The notes below the pieces were generated by a model. The model worked only from the letters and a program-made list of their open reading frames with translations, was not told where the DNA came from and did not search any database. This document shows positions 54,444 to 63,138 of a DNA stretch of 64,000 nt, piece after piece (the first letter of the stretch is position 1; each line of letters starts with the position of its first letter). This DNA comes from Halomonas cerina (GTDB taxonomy: Bacteria > Pseudomonadota > Gammaproteobacteria > Pseudomonadales > Halomonadaceae), in contig NZ_JACHXP010000007.1 of NCBI RefSeq assembly GCF_014192215.1, forward strand, positions 62,001-126,000, written 5' to 3'. The position numbers were made by a program, and so were the translations under genes.

Positions 54444-55915
54444 TGTGGCACTCGGCAACCGTTCGCACCAGCCTGGGCTTCGTGGTGCTCGCCGTCGCCT
54501 GTGCCTTCCTGGCCGACTTCCGGATCACCGCCCACGATCCCTGGGGGGAGCTGGGACGCCTCTTCCTGGGCCTGATTCAGCCGGACTTCACCGCCGTGGA
54601 CTACCTCGGCGAGGCGATCCTGCGCACCCTGGCCTTCGCCTTCGTCGGCGTCAGCCTGGGGGCCCTGGTCGGCATGGGCCTGGCCCTGGTGTTCCACCAT
54701 CGCACGGTGCGCACTGCCTGTGCCTTCGTGCGCGCCATCCACGAGCTGTTCTGGGCGCTGATCTTCTTGCAGTTCTTCGGGCTGCATCCGCTGACCGGCG
54801 TGCTGGCCATCGCCATTCCCTATGCCGGAGTCTTCGCCAAGGTCTACGCCGAGATCCTCGAGGAGAGCGACCCCGAGCCTTCCCGGGTCATCCCGCACGG
54901 CACCGGGGTGGTGTCGGCACTGGCCTATACGCGCATCAGCCTGGCCTGGCCCCACCTGGTCAGCTACACCAGCTACCGGCTGGAGTGCGGCCTGCGCTCC
55001 AGCGCCGTGCTGGGCTTCGTGGGCATGCCGACGCTGGGCTTCTATCTGGAATCGTCCTTCTCCCAAGGCCACTACGCCACGGTGGGGGCCCTGCTGCTGC
55101 TGTTCTACGTGATGATCGCCACGCTCGGGCTCTGGGTCCGCCCTCGCCTGCTGCCCCTCTACCTGATCGCCGCGCCCTTCCTGCTGGGCAGCGGACTGCC
55201 GATCCGCTGGCAGAACGTGTCGCGCTTCTTCACCGAGGACATCGTGCCCGCCCCGCTGCGCCAGGGCGAGGGCCTGACCGGGCTGATGACCTGGCTGGGC
55301 GAGCTGTTCGCCACCGAGGCGCTGCCGGGTATCTGGAACACCCTGCTGCTGACCCAGGTGGCTCTGGTGGTCACCGGCATTCTGGCCCTGGCGCTCTATC
55401 CGCTGATCTCGCGGCACTTCAAGGGCCGCGTGAGCGGCGCACTGGGCCACACGGTGTTGGTCATCCTGCGCTCGACCCCGGAATACCTGCTGGCTTTCAT
55501 CCTGCTCCAGCTGTGGGGGCCCTCGATGTTGCCGGCGGTGGTGGCGCTGGCCATCCACAATGGCGGTATCATCGGCCACCTGATCGGTCGGCGCAGCAAC
55601 GAGATCGCCCTGCGTCAGGACGCCCCGCGCGGCCTCGAACGCTATGCCTTCGAGCTTACCCCGCGGCTCTACGGCCCCTTCCTGGCCTTCCTGTTCTACC
55701 GCTGGGAGATCATCATGCGCGAGACGGCCATCCTCGGGATTCTCGGCATCGCCACCTTGGGCTTCTACGTCGACAGCGCCATCCAGGAGATCCGCTTCGA
55801 CCGGGCGCTGGTCTTGATCGTCATCACCGCCTTGCTCAACATCGGCGTCGACATCCTCGCCCGCTGGCTGCGCAGCCGGCTACGGCTGAGACATACCGCC
55901 ACCAGCGAACCGTGA
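54443..55915 (+). CDS. PhnE-like ABC permease, internally duplicated
   Basis: Membrane protein of 490 residues containing two PhnE-like halves. Half 1 (about 1-245) holds ALAFAFVGVSLGALVGMGLALVFHH and AVLGFVGMPTLGFYLESS. Half 2 (about 260-490) holds GIWNTLLLTQVALVVTGILALAL and AILGILGIATLGFYVDSAIQEIRFDRA. Each ends with the same LGFxGxxTLGFY-type coupling segment, so the gene encodes a fused homodimer-like permease. Pairs with the upstream ATPase. Likely part of the selenium uptake system. Confidence 0.88.
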   Translation: MWHSATVRTSLGFVVLAVACAFLADFRITAHDPWGELGRLFLGLIQPDFTAVDYLGEAILRTLAFAFVGVSLGALVGMGLALVFHHRTVRTACAFVRAIHELFWALIFLQFFGLHPLTGVLAIAIPYAGVFAKVYAEILEESDPEPSRVIPHGTGVVSALAYTRISLAWPHLVSYTSYRLECGLRSSAVLGFVGMPTLGFYLESSFSQGHYATVGALLLLFYVMIATLGLWVRPRLLPLYLIAAPFLLGSGLPIRWQNVSRFFTEDIVPAPLRQGEGLTGLMTWLGELFATEALPGIWNTLLLTQVALVVTGILALALYPLISRHFKGRVSGALGHTVLVILRSTPEYLLAFILLQLWGPSMLPAVVALAIHNGGIIGHLIGRRSNEIALRQDAPRGLERYAFELTPRLYGPFLAFLFYRWEIIMRETAILGILGIATLGFYVDSAIQEIRFDRALVLIVITALLNIGVDILARWLRSRLRLRHTATSEP

Positions 55916-55941
55916 CGGCGCCGGCAGTTGCACTGCCGGTG

Positions 55942-56130
55942 TTACTCCTCGCGCTGCTCGTACTCCTCGGCGGCGCGGATCGCCTCGGCCTCGGTGTCGT
56001 GCTCGGAGACGACGATCTCGTTGCCGGGGTCGGTCTCGTCGATCACGTGCCAGCCGATCACCGGCAGGTTCATGTCCTCGGCCTCGTGGATGGGCTCGAC
56101 ACGGGCTTGCTTGGGTCCTGTCTTCGGCAT
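55942..56130 (-). CDS. Small acidic hypothetical protein
   Basis: Predicted protein of 62 residues: MPKTGPKQARVEPI, a middle GWHVIDETDPGNEIVVSEHDTEAEAI and an end AAEEYEQREE. AGGAGG lies five bases before the ATG at 56130, strongly supporting translation. No membrane segment or known domain; overall acidic. A terminator ends just upstream, so it has its own transcript, or leaky readthrough. Convergent with the selenium permease gene, 26 bases apart. Confidence 0.65.
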   Translation of the reverse strand: MPKTGPKQARVEPIHEAEDMNLPVIGWHVIDETDPGNEIVVSEHDTEAEAIRAAEEYEQREE

Positions 56131-56143
56131 CTTGCCTCCTGAT

Positions 56144-56165
56144 AAAAAAACGCTCGAATGGAGCG
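56144..56165 (-). terminator. Rho-independent terminator
   Basis: On the minus strand CGCTC-CATTC-GAGCG followed by seven T residues, just upstream of the 62-residue gene. It probably ends transcripts coming from the AAA ATPase gene at 56368-57564. Confidence 0.75.
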
Positions 56166-56367
56166 GGTGATTTGTGAGCTCTTCGCGCACCTCCTCGGCG
56201 ACCGGCGAGCGTTTGCGCTCGGTGCAGGGGTGGTCGGGATGGACATACTCCATGACCTCGCCCCCTCTCCTCCACGCCGAGAGCGACCATTCACCAGGCT
56301 AGTTCAAAGGCAACGTGAGTGCTTCCATGCCATCTGCCGCCCATCAGGTGACGGCAGATCGCATCGC

Positions 56368-57564
56368 TCACGTAGCCTGCCAGCACTCGTCTCCTGACAT
56401 GGTGCGTCGCATGAAGTCATCGAACAGCGGGACCGTGAAGGCCGTCTGCCCGTGCCCGGGACTCCAGAGCATGCCATCTTCGATGAGCGCGGCACGAATC
56501 GGCGCCAGCGCCTGCACTCGCTTGTGCAGCACCGCGGCGATCTCGCCGGAACGATGAGGCCCCGGCCCCAGCTCGGCCATGGCACGCAGATAGCACCTGC
56601 CTGCCGGGGTGATGCGATCGAAGCGTACCATGAAGAAGTTGGCATCCAGCGCAGCAGTGACTTCCAGCGTAGCCAACGCGACATCCGCCCTGGTGATCGG
56701 ACTTTGTGCCGCAATATCCCAGGTATGACTGGCCCACTCCTGCAGGAAATAGGGATAGCCCCGGGAGGCCGTGAGAATGGCCGTGATGGCCTCGGGCTCG
56801 AACTCGACGCTCTCTTCTCTGGCGGGATTCACCAGGGCCCGGGTGGCCGACTCATCATCCAACGGGCCAATCTCGGGATAGTCGAAGAGCCGCTCGGCGT
56901 AGGACTTCGCCTTTCCCGCCCTGCCCCTCAGCTGGGGCAAGCCGGCGCCCACCAGGCTGATCGGGAGAGCCAGCTGGGAGCATCGGTGCAGGGCACTGAT
57001 TAGGGCGGCCAGCTGCTCTTCGGCCACGTACTGGAGCTCATCCACGAACATCACCAGGGCTGTGCCGGCTTCCCGCGCTGCCCGGCCCACCTCCTCCAGC
57101 AACATGGCCAGGTCCAGTTCGAGGTCGCCGTTGTCGGCCAGCCCGGGCTGCGGCTCGGCATCGAAGCCGACCTCGATATCACGGTACTTGACCTTCAGTG
57201 CCCGGGCGAATCCCGCCAAAGCACTCAAGCCGCGCCTGGCCAAGACCTGCGCCTGTTCCGTACGACTCAGCCGCAGCAGTGCCAGGCGCAGCTGAGGGGC
57301 CAGCAGCGCCGGCAGGGACCGATGCTCCGGTGCCTCGAGCCTGAGCGTATGGATACCCTCGGCTTCGGCATCCTGACGCATGCGCTCCAGCAGCACCGTC
57401 TTTCCCACTCCCCGTAGTCCGATCATCATCAGACTCTTGGCGGAACGGCCACGACGCAGGCGCTGAACGCTGATTCTGAGTCGATCACGCAGTGGATCTC
57501 GACCGGCGAGCTCCGGTGGTGGCGAGCCGGCACCCGGCGCATAGGGGTTAGTCACGGGGTCCAT
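56368..57564 (-). CDS. AAA ATPase (Orc1/Cdc6-like ATP-binding protein)
   Basis: P-loop protein of 398 residues: N-terminal ELAGRDPLRDRLRISVQRL (typical of archaeal-type ATPase/Orc1-like proteins), Walker A GLRGVGKTVLLERM, Walker B ALVMFVDELQYV, sensor-1 like ISLVGAGLPQL, an arginine-containing EWASHTWDIA block and a C-terminal winged-helix-like region (RSGEIAAVLHKRVQALAPIRAALIEDGML). Function unknown; such proteins occur in mobile and defence regions. No Shine-Dalgarno; a near-perfect 18-base inverted repeat starts 10 bases upstream (57575-57617). A different member of this broad family starts at 63275 with a similar upstream motif. Confidence 0.75.
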   Translation of the reverse strand: MDPVTNPYAPGAGSPPPELAGRDPLRDRLRISVQRLRRGRSAKSLMMIGLRGVGKTVLLERMRQDAEAEGIHTLRLEAPEHRSLPALLAPQLRLALLRLSRTEQAQVLARRGLSALAGFARALKVKYRDIEVGFDAEPQPGLADNGDLELDLAMLLEEVGRAAREAGTALVMFVDELQYVAEEQLAALISALHRCSQLALPISLVGAGLPQLRGRAGKAKSYAERLFDYPEIGPLDDESATRALVNPAREESVEFEPEAITAILTASRGYPYFLQEWASHTWDIAAQSPITRADVALATLEVTAALDANFFMVRFDRITPAGRCYLRAMAELGPGPHRSGEIAAVLHKRVQALAPIRAALIEDGMLWSPGHGQTAFTVPLFDDFMRRTMSGDECWQAT

Positions 57565-57574
57565 AGTATCAATC

Positions 57575-57617
57575 GAGTTTAGTAAAGTTATCCAATTTAG
57601 ATAACTTAGCTAAACTC
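57575..57617. promoter_or_regulatory. AT-rich inverted repeat upstream of the AAA ATPase
   Basis: Two 18-base arms (57575-57592 and 57600-57617, GAGTTTAG..AAGTTATC type) match at 16 of 18 positions around a 7-base centre. The core TTATCCAATTTAGATAA recurs as TTATCAAATTTTAGATAA before the second ATPase (63243-63260). Candidate operator overlapping the promoter and start region. Confidence 0.6.
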
Positions 57618-57670
57618 TATTGAAATGCAAAGTCGGTCTCACTCGCCCATGGCACCCACAAACCGGCCTG

Positions 57671-57742
57671 ATGCACCATCGCTTCAAGAAGAGCTACCTC
57701 CAGCACGTGCTCGATCATGCCGAATACGACAAGGGACACTGA
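57671..57742 (+). pseudogene. Remnant of a HigB-type toxin (C-terminal part)
   Basis: A 23-codon open stretch reads MHHRFKKSYLQHVLDHAEYDKGH and stops. The end matches the conserved C-terminus of HigB mRNA interferases (HxxTHAEYDKG). No N-terminal part is found upstream; the AT-rich ATPase operator begins about 50 bases before it. It is followed 11 bases later by a HigA-like start. Read as a 5'-truncated higB. Confidence 0.55.
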
Positions 57743-57753
57743 AAGGAGTCGAG

Positions 57754-57927
57754 ATGACCAGTACCGCTCAACAGGCCGCCGCTCATTGGCGCTTCGTCGC
57801 CCCCTGCTCCAGGCCCCCGGGACCTAGGGCGATTACGAGGCCCTCGTCGAGGCCCTGGACGAGTTGCTGGCACTGATCGGCGCTGACCCAGCGCTTCGGC
57901 CTGCCTGCCGAGCTGCTCCTGGAGTAA
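57754..57927 (+). pseudogene. Remnant of a HigA-type antitoxin
   Basis: AAAGGAG precedes an ATG and MTSTAQQAAAHWRFVAP. The frame then shifts near 57800, and the continuation PLLQAPGT (stop at 57825) GDYEALVEALDELLALIGADP is HigA-like (N-terminal region of COG5499 antitoxins). Frameshift, internal stop and missing helix-turn-helix show it is dead. From here to 58172 no other gene is recognised; a 72-codon open frame on the minus strand (57937-58155) has no known match. Confidence 0.55.
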
Positions 57928-58172
57928 GCCGGTAGCTCAGCGTCCTGCCTTGTCGGGTCTTGTCCACGCGACCAGCAGGCTGACCAAGGTCGAGGCCATC
58001 GATACGAAGCGCCGCACCCCGGCACCATAGCAGGCCTCGGCGAACTCGCCGATGCTGCGCCCCTCGGACAGGTGGCTGCACGCTGCAAAGACACCCCTTG
58101 TCGCTGGAGGGCAACGGGTCCGCGGCGAGTCGACCGACATGACAAGTTCGATCACCTGATGAAGCTGACGGC

Positions 58173-58763
58173 TCAGCCCTGCTCCCTCGGCACCCGCCCC
58201 ATCAGGTAGAACTCCTCGTTGGGTGGGGTGCCGGCCAGGGTGACCAAGCGGTTGGACATGCCGAAGAAGGCGGCGATGGCGCCGATGTCCCAGATGTCAT
58301 CATGGGTGAAGCCAACTTCGAACAAGCGGACCTGCCATGCCTCGGTGAGCTCGCCCACCTCCAGGCCGCAGTAGAGGGCGAAGTCAAGCATCACTCGATG
58401 GCGCTCGCTGAGCCCCGCCACCCGGTGATTGACGGCCACCTGATCGGCGAGCAGCGGGTCCTTGCTGTAGATCCGCACCAGGGCGCCATGCGCCACTACG
58501 CAGTAGAGGCAGTGGTTGCGGGCGCTGGTGGCCACCACGATCATCTCTTTCTCGGCCTTGGTCAGAGTATCGGCCTCCCGTTCCATCAGGGCATCGTGAT
58601 AGGCGAAGAAGGCGCGGAACTCGTCGGGTCGGTGGGCCAGCATCAGGAAGACATTGGGCACGAAGCCGGCCTTCTCCTGCACCGCCAGCATGGCGTCGCG
58701 GATGTCGTCGGGCAGGTCGTGGATTGACTCGGGTACGGGGAAACGACTGATCGGCGCGGACAT
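58173..58763 (-). CDS. AhpD-like peroxidase-related enzyme (carboxymuconolactone decarboxylase family)
   Basis: Protein of 196 residues with the CMD/AhpD fold. The redox pair is in SARNHCLYCVVAHGALVR (CxxC followed by His), the catalytic arrangement of AhpD. N-terminal SRFPVPESIHDLPDD and C-terminal GMSNRLVTLAGTPPNEEFYLMGR fit the uncharacterised peroxidase-related family. Expected role: alkyl hydroperoxide or disulfide redox chemistry in the cytoplasm. The ATG at 58763 is used. Upstream a TTAACGTTAACGTCAA palindrome (58811-58826) may be its operator. Confidence 0.85.
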   Translation of the reverse strand: MSAPISRFPVPESIHDLPDDIRDAMLAVQEKAGFVPNVFLMLAHRPDEFRAFFAYHDALMEREADTLTKAEKEMIVVATSARNHCLYCVVAHGALVRIYSKDPLLADQVAVNHRVAGLSERHRVMLDFALYCGLEVGELTEAWQVRLFEVGFTHDDIWDIGAIAAFFGMSNRLVTLAGTPPNEEFYLMGRVPREQG

Positions 58764-58809
58764 GGAGGCTCCAAGCATTGTGGTTGTTGTCGATGCCACC
58801 AATATAGCA

Positions 58810-58826
58810 GTTAACGTTAACGTCAA
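58810..58826. promoter_or_regulatory. GTTAACGTTAAC palindrome upstream of the AhpD-like gene
   Basis: GTTAACGTTAAC (58810-58821) is a perfect palindrome extending to TTAACGTTAACGTCAA. It lies 47 bases before the start codon in a short AT-rich stretch. The layout recalls operators of MerR- or TetR-type metabolic regulators; the binding protein is unknown. Confidence 0.45.
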
Positions 58827-58879
58827 TAGAGCTGCAAAAGTCGAATCTGTCACGGTCTTCCGCTTTGGCTACGCTGGCG

Positions 58880-61800
58880 CTATGCCGGCCTCGCCTCTTC
58901 GAAGAGTTCTGCGGGCATCGGATGCTCGAGCCCCCAGACCATGGCGATAGGACGATCTCCCTCATAGCGTTTCAGTGCCTTGGCTGGTCCCAAGAAGATG
59001 AAGGGTGCTGTCTCGCCCTCGATGCGTTTGGTCAAACGGGCGAAGAAGAGAATCGTATAGCCGCGTTCCTTAAACTCGAGGTAGTTCTGTCCCGTCGAGC
59101 TGGCCTGGGTGGTATTCGACTGGCTTTCCCAGTGCAGCAGGGTGCGGCTGATGGGATAGTCTTGATAGCGGGTAGTGGGCGAGAAGTCCCCCTCTTCTTT
59201 CTGGAAGGTCACTAGGTGGATGTAGGCACGGATGTCCTTGGCGTGGATGACGCCGAGCCCGGTTGGCCCCGGCTTCTCCAGACTGGCGAGACCCAAGGCC
59301 GACTTAATCTCCGCAGTGCCGTAGGCACCATGCAGCAGGAGATCGCAGGCGAACGGTAAGTCATTGAGTTTTTGCAGTGGCACCTGCTGGTGGGCACGAC
59401 GCCAAGCGGCAATCTCGGCGGCATCGGCCGCCACGCAGGGATTGGCACGCCACTTCTGAAGCGACTGCGCGAGACTCTCGACACCCACCAGGCCGCCCTT
59501 TCGTCCCCATAGCAGATAGTGCAGCGCCGTTTGCTGCGCGGTGTCATAGCGCCCCATGGATTCCTGAACGCTGTTATCCTCACGACTAAGGGTTTCGACG
59601 GCCGAGAGGAGCGCTGGATCGCTACGCAGGGCAATACGCGGCAGCGCCTTGCGAGCCTGCTCGAGATCCGGGTCCGCAGGGGGCGAGCGACGCTCCGCCA
59701 GCGCCTTCCACTCCGACCAGCTGCGGCGTGCCAGCACCGGCACCGGAGATAGCCCCGTCACCTCCAGGAAGCGTCCGAAGGTCAGCGGCTTGCCGACCTC
59801 CTCCGGCCAGGTGCGCAGGATTTCGGGAATAAACTGATTCAGCTCGCTGAGCACCATCCGAATCTTGCTCAGCACTCTCTCCCGGGCGACCCGCTCGAGC
59901 TGAATACTGCAGCCAGGCGGCAGGCTCGGAAAATCGGCTTCGACTTCGCGGTCCAGGCGTTGCCGCTGCCCTGAGAGCAGCGCAGTGAACTTGGTATCCA
60001 GCCGATAGCGCCGGTGGGTCTGCCCCACGAAATCCAATACGGTCAGGCACTCCTTGCCCGGCGCGTGTCGCAGCCCGCGCCCCAGCTGCTGCAGGAAGAC
60101 CGTCAGGCTCTCGGTGGGACGCAAGAACATCACCAGATTGATATCGGGAACATCCACGCCCTCACTCAGCACATCCACGGTGAACAGGAAGGGCAGCGTG
60201 CCTTCGCGAAACGCGCGCAGTCGTGCGGCCCTGAGCTCCGCCGGGGTATCGCCGACCAGCACGGCGGCCCGATAGTCGTCGCCCAGCTGATTAAAACAGT
60301 TAGCCATATACTCGGCATGGCGCACACCGGCGCAGAAGCCTACCGCCCGCACTCCATTAAGATCCGGCTGATAGCGCTCCAAGGCCTGCCGAACGGTGTC
60401 CACCCGCTGCTTGGCACGAAAGTCGTCACCGCTCAGCAGGTTCTCGAGCTGACGAATGTCGTAGCGGCCGTTCTGCCACAGACGATCGTCACTGAGATCG
60501 ACACTATCGCTGACCCCGAAGTAATGGAAAGGGCAGAGGAGCTTCTCTTCCAGCGCCTCCGGAAGGCGGATTTCCGCGGCGAAGTCATCGTCGAAGTCCG
60601 GCAGGATGCTGCTGCCATCCATGCGCTCGGGTGTGGCCGTCAGCCCCAGCAACACAGCCGGCTTCAGGTCCTCGAGCAACGCCCGGTAGCTGTTAGCGGT
60701 TTCGTGGTGGGCCTCATCGATCACCACATAGTGAAAGTGTCCTGACCCGAGGGCTTCCCAAGGACGCTGCCGATTGAGGGTCTGCACCGAGGCAAACAGA
60801 TGACGATGCTCGGTCGGCGTCTCGCCCGCGACCCAAAGCTCGCCGAAGTTCTGATTACGCAGCACGGTACGGTAACAGGCCTGGGCCTGCTCCAGGATCT
60901 CCTTGCGATGGGCGACGAACAGCAGCGGTACGCGACGCCCCTCCCGTTCACACACCCGCCGGTAATCCAGCGCCGAGATCACGGTCTTGCCGGTACCCGT
61001 CGCGGCCACCACGAGATTGCGATACGAGCCGCGCTGACGCGCGGCATCGATCGCCTCGAGGATCCTTAGCTGGAAGGGCCGTGGCGTAATCTCGGCAAAG
61101 AAGGTCGCCCCACCACGGGAACGCTCCTTGTGCGCGGCAATCGCTTTGCGGAACCGTGTGAAATCCTCCTGGGTGTAGCGCTCAAACTCGTCGCTTTCCC
61201 AATAGGCGGCGAACTCCGCCTCGAAGCGGCTCAAGATGTGCGGCATGTCCTGGGCAGTGACCTTGACCGTCCATTCGAGCCCTTGGGTCATTGCCGAGTG
61301 GGACATGTTAGCCGAGCCGATATAGGCGGTGGAATAGCCGCTCTCCCGCTGGAAGTGATAGGCCTTGGCATGTAGCCGGGTGCCGCCGGTGTCGTAGGAG
61401 ACCCGCACGGTAACGTTAGGCTGCCGGGTCAGCCACTCCAACGCCGTGGGATCGCTGGCCCCCATATAACTGGTGGAGATGAGGCGCACCGGAATGCGCC
61501 GCTCGGCCAGACGCTCAAAGGCGGGCATCAGCAAACGCAGGCCTGACCACTTGATAAAAGAAACCAGGATATCCACGCCATCCGCCGTCGCCATCTCGGC
61601 ACGCAGCTCATGCTCCAGCGGCGGATCATGCCCCAGCCCGGTGAGCAATGCGCTGGTGGCAAGCGGCGTATGCGGGCGGGGCAAGAACTCGCCGCCACGC
61701 CCAAGTTCGGTGAGTAACGGCTTCTCGGTGCTGAGCAGCCGCTTGCGCGTGAGATAGTCGAGTCCATCGGTGGCCGATACCAGCTCGATGATGCGGTTCA

Positions 61801-61999
61801 GCAGAGGGAGCCGCTGCTTGGCATCGATGATCCGTAAGGCGCGGTGCAGCAGCTGACCAACAAACTGAGAGTAGGCGTGGGGCGTCGTTTCATCATCGAG
61901 TGAGCGAAGCACGGGCTTCAACTCGGGGTGCGCCTCCAGTTGCGCCATCAGCTCTTCATCGAGCAGTCGCTCGTAAAGGCCTTCCGGTAGCCGATCCAT
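58880..61999 (-). CDS. PLD-domain DEAD/DEAH helicase with DUF3427
   Basis: Protein of 1039 residues. Order of parts: N-terminal helical region; phospholipase-D-like nuclease domain with HAKAYHFQRESGYSTAYIGSANMS (His210, Lys212; the Asp of the HKD motif is absent as in relatives); superfamily 2 helicase with Walker A AATGTGKT (332-339), DEAH (428-431), LGLTATPERMDG and QQLGRGLRHAPGK; then a DUF3427-like C-terminus. Such proteins combine DNA translocation with a nuclease fold and are often found among defence genes. Here it sits between an AhpD-like gene and a toxin-antitoxin pair. A single-gene anti-phage or DNA-repair role is inferred. Confidence 0.85.
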   Translation of the reverse strand: MDRLPEGLYERLLDEELMAQLEAHPELKPVLRSLDDETTPHAYSQFVGQLLHRALRIIDAKQRLPLLNRIIELVSATDGLDYLTRKRLLSTEKPLLTELGRGGEFLPRPHTPLATSALLTGLGHDPPLEHELRAEMATADGVDILVSFIKWSGLRLLMPAFERLAERRIPVRLISTSYMGASDPTALEWLTRQPNVTVRVSYDTGGTRLHAKAYHFQRESGYSTAYIGSANMSHSAMTQGLEWTVKVTAQDMPHILSRFEAEFAAYWESDEFERYTQEDFTRFRKAIAAHKERSRGGATFFAEITPRPFQLRILEAIDAARQRGSYRNLVVAATGTGKTVISALDYRRVCEREGRRVPLLFVAHRKEILEQAQACYRTVLRNQNFGELWVAGETPTEHRHLFASVQTLNRQRPWEALGSGHFHYVVIDEAHHETANSYRALLEDLKPAVLLGLTATPERMDGSSILPDFDDDFAAEIRLPEALEEKLLCPFHYFGVSDSVDLSDDRLWQNGRYDIRQLENLLSGDDFRAKQRVDTVRQALERYQPDLNGVRAVGFCAGVRHAEYMANCFNQLGDDYRAAVLVGDTPAELRAARLRAFREGTLPFLFTVDVLSEGVDVPDINLVMFLRPTESLTVFLQQLGRGLRHAPGKECLTVLDFVGQTHRRYRLDTKFTALLSGQRQRLDREVEADFPSLPPGCSIQLERVARERVLSKIRMVLSELNQFIPEILRTWPEEVGKPLTFGRFLEVTGLSPVPVLARRSWSEWKALAERRSPPADPDLEQARKALPRIALRSDPALLSAVETLSREDNSVQESMGRYDTAQQTALHYLLWGRKGGLVGVESLAQSLQKWRANPCVAADAAEIAAWRRAHQQVPLQKLNDLPFACDLLLHGAYGTAEIKSALGLASLEKPGPTGLGVIHAKDIRAYIHLVTFQKEEGDFSPTTRYQDYPISRTLLHWESQSNTTQASSTGQNYLEFKERGYTILFFARLTKRIEGETAPFIFLGPAKALKRYEGDRPIAMVWGLEHPMPAELFEEARPA

Positions 62000-62303
62000 G
62001 CCTTACTCCATCCCTACCCTTCCAGTGCCATCCAAAGTAACAGCAATCGGCTAACTTTGGGCGACTTCGTCGCCATTCGTCGAGGCGTCGAACCGGCAAT
62101 AAATTGCGCTCCCACGACTGTCCAGCAGGCGCGCGCAGGCAAGAGCCATCGCGTCTCATTGGCCCGACGAGACGCCAGCAGTCTCGCCTCTCCCGAGACA
62201 GACCGCGTCGTGGCTCCCTGAGGCGAACCAGGTAGCGAGTTGGCGCAATCGGAGGATTCATGTCGAAAAAGACGCTCGTTGTGCCTCACCACAGCGCCAG
62301 CTA
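62000..62303. other. Non-coding stretch between helicase and antitoxin
   Basis: About 300 bases with two overlapping minus-strand open frames (62014-62292 and 61956-62261) that resemble nothing known and lack clear ribosome sites. It should contain the divergent promoters of the helicase and toxin-antitoxin genes. No RNA gene was recognised. Confidence 0.5.
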
Positions 62304-62318
62304 GTATTACGGTATTAC
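62304..62318. promoter_or_regulatory. Direct repeat GTATTAC x2 before the antitoxin
   Basis: GTATTAC at 62304-62310 and 62312-62318, separated by one base, 25 bases upstream of the antitoxin start. AbrB/MazE-type antitoxins usually repress their own operon at such repeats; candidate operator. Confidence 0.45.
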
Positions 62319-62342
62319 CCCATGATGCAGAGGGAAATCACC

Positions 62343-62573
62343 ATGCCCACGGCCACCAGCCGACTGACCAGTAAATACCAGGCCACCATCCCCGGCGCCG
62401 TGCGCAAGGCGCTGGACCTGCACGCCGGCGATGCGATCAGCTTCGAGATCGAGGATGGCGAGATTCGCCTGCGCAAGGCCCGTCCTCTCGACCTGGCCTT
62501 CACCCATGCCGTGGAGGGGACCCTGAGCGAGTGGGAGTCCGACGCCGACGAGGAAGCCTACCGTGAGCTTTGA
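62343..62573 (+). CDS. AbrB/SpoVT (MazE-like) antitoxin
   Basis: DNA-binding protein of 76 residues with a swapped-hairpin AbrB domain: SRLTSKYQATIPGAVRKALDLHAGDAISFEIEDGEIRLRKARP. The acidic C-terminus (LSEWESDADEEAYREL) is the likely toxin-binding tail. The ATG at 62343 has an AGGG before it. It overlaps the toxin start by 11 bases, the usual antitoxin-first coupling. Expected to neutralise the toxin and repress the operon. Confidence 0.88.
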   Translation: MPTATSRLTSKYQATIPGAVRKALDLHAGDAISFEIEDGEIRLRKARPLDLAFTHAVEGTLSEWESDADEEAYREL

Positions 62574-62919
62574 AGCCTTCAATGTCGTCGTCGTCCCGTT
62601 CCCCTTCACCGACCGCTCGACGGCCAAGCGCCGGCCAGCGCTGGTGCTTTCCTCTATCGAGGCTTTCAACCAGCCAACTGGGCACGTCGTGCTGGCCATG
62701 ATCACCAGCGCCAGGAATTCCGCCTGGCCACTGGACACCGAGATCCAGGACCTCGACAGCGCTGGCCTGCCCTCCACCTCCATCGTGCGCATGAAGCTGT
62801 TTACCCTCGACGAACGCCTGATCATTCGCCAGGCGGGCCACTTGGGGGGTGATGATCGGTCTCGTGTGACCCGGTCCCTGCAAGCTCTGATGCCATCCGA
62901 GATAACAACCATGGGCTGA
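62563..62919 (+). CDS. MazF/PemK-family toxin (mRNA interferase)
   Basis: Predicted endoribonuclease of 118 residues starting with GTG at 62563 inside the antitoxin gene. The PemK/MazF fold is seen in VVVVPFPFTDRSTAKRRPALVLSS (basic strand with the conserved RPALV) and HVVLAMITSAR, followed by STSIVRMKLFTLDERLI. Cuts mRNA when free of antitoxin. The 31-base segment starting at 62791 recurs, with only synonymous changes, at 63139. Confidence 0.87.
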   Translation: MSFEAFNVVVVPFPFTDRSTAKRRPALVLSSIEAFNQPTGHVVLAMITSARNSAWPLDTEIQDLDSAGLPSTSIVRMKLFTLDERLIIRQAGHLGGDDRSRVTRSLQALMPSEITTMG

Positions 62920-63001
62920 GGCTGGACACCCATGGCGGCATTCGCGCAGCACAGCAGTTGCGCCCACAAGATCAGGAAGCGCTTGAAACAGGTGTCAACT
63001 A

Positions 63002-63123
63002 CCTCTCCCTGAAGGGAGAGGCTTGTAAACGCAAGCCAGGTTGACCAGGGAAAGCGGTAAACAACCCGCTACGTTGGCAACAGGTCGCCAAGACCCACCC
63101 CACCGTGCTTCCTCAGCGGTGGG
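63002..63123. repeat. Run of five consecutive perfect hairpins
   Basis: Five stems in 122 bases: 63002-63009/63014-63021 (CCTCTCCC-TGAA loop), 63020-63025/63032-63037, 63053-63057/63066-63070, 63074-63078/63087-63091 and 63099-63105/63117-63123. Loops two and three both contain TAAAC. The first stem resembles the right-end hairpin of IS200/IS605 elements (compare 43857-43876). It may be the orphan 3' end of a tnpB-type element, or a structured RNA. Confidence 0.6.
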
Positions 63124-63138
63124 CTCTGGAAGGTCAGA

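Noticed and set aside
57937..58155. 72-codon minus-strand frame between the higBA remnant and the AhpD-like gene
   Set aside because: No family resemblance and no convincing ribosome site.
62014..62292. 92-codon frame between helicase and antitoxin
   Set aside because: Overlaps another equally plausible frame, Arg-rich random-like composition, no known match.
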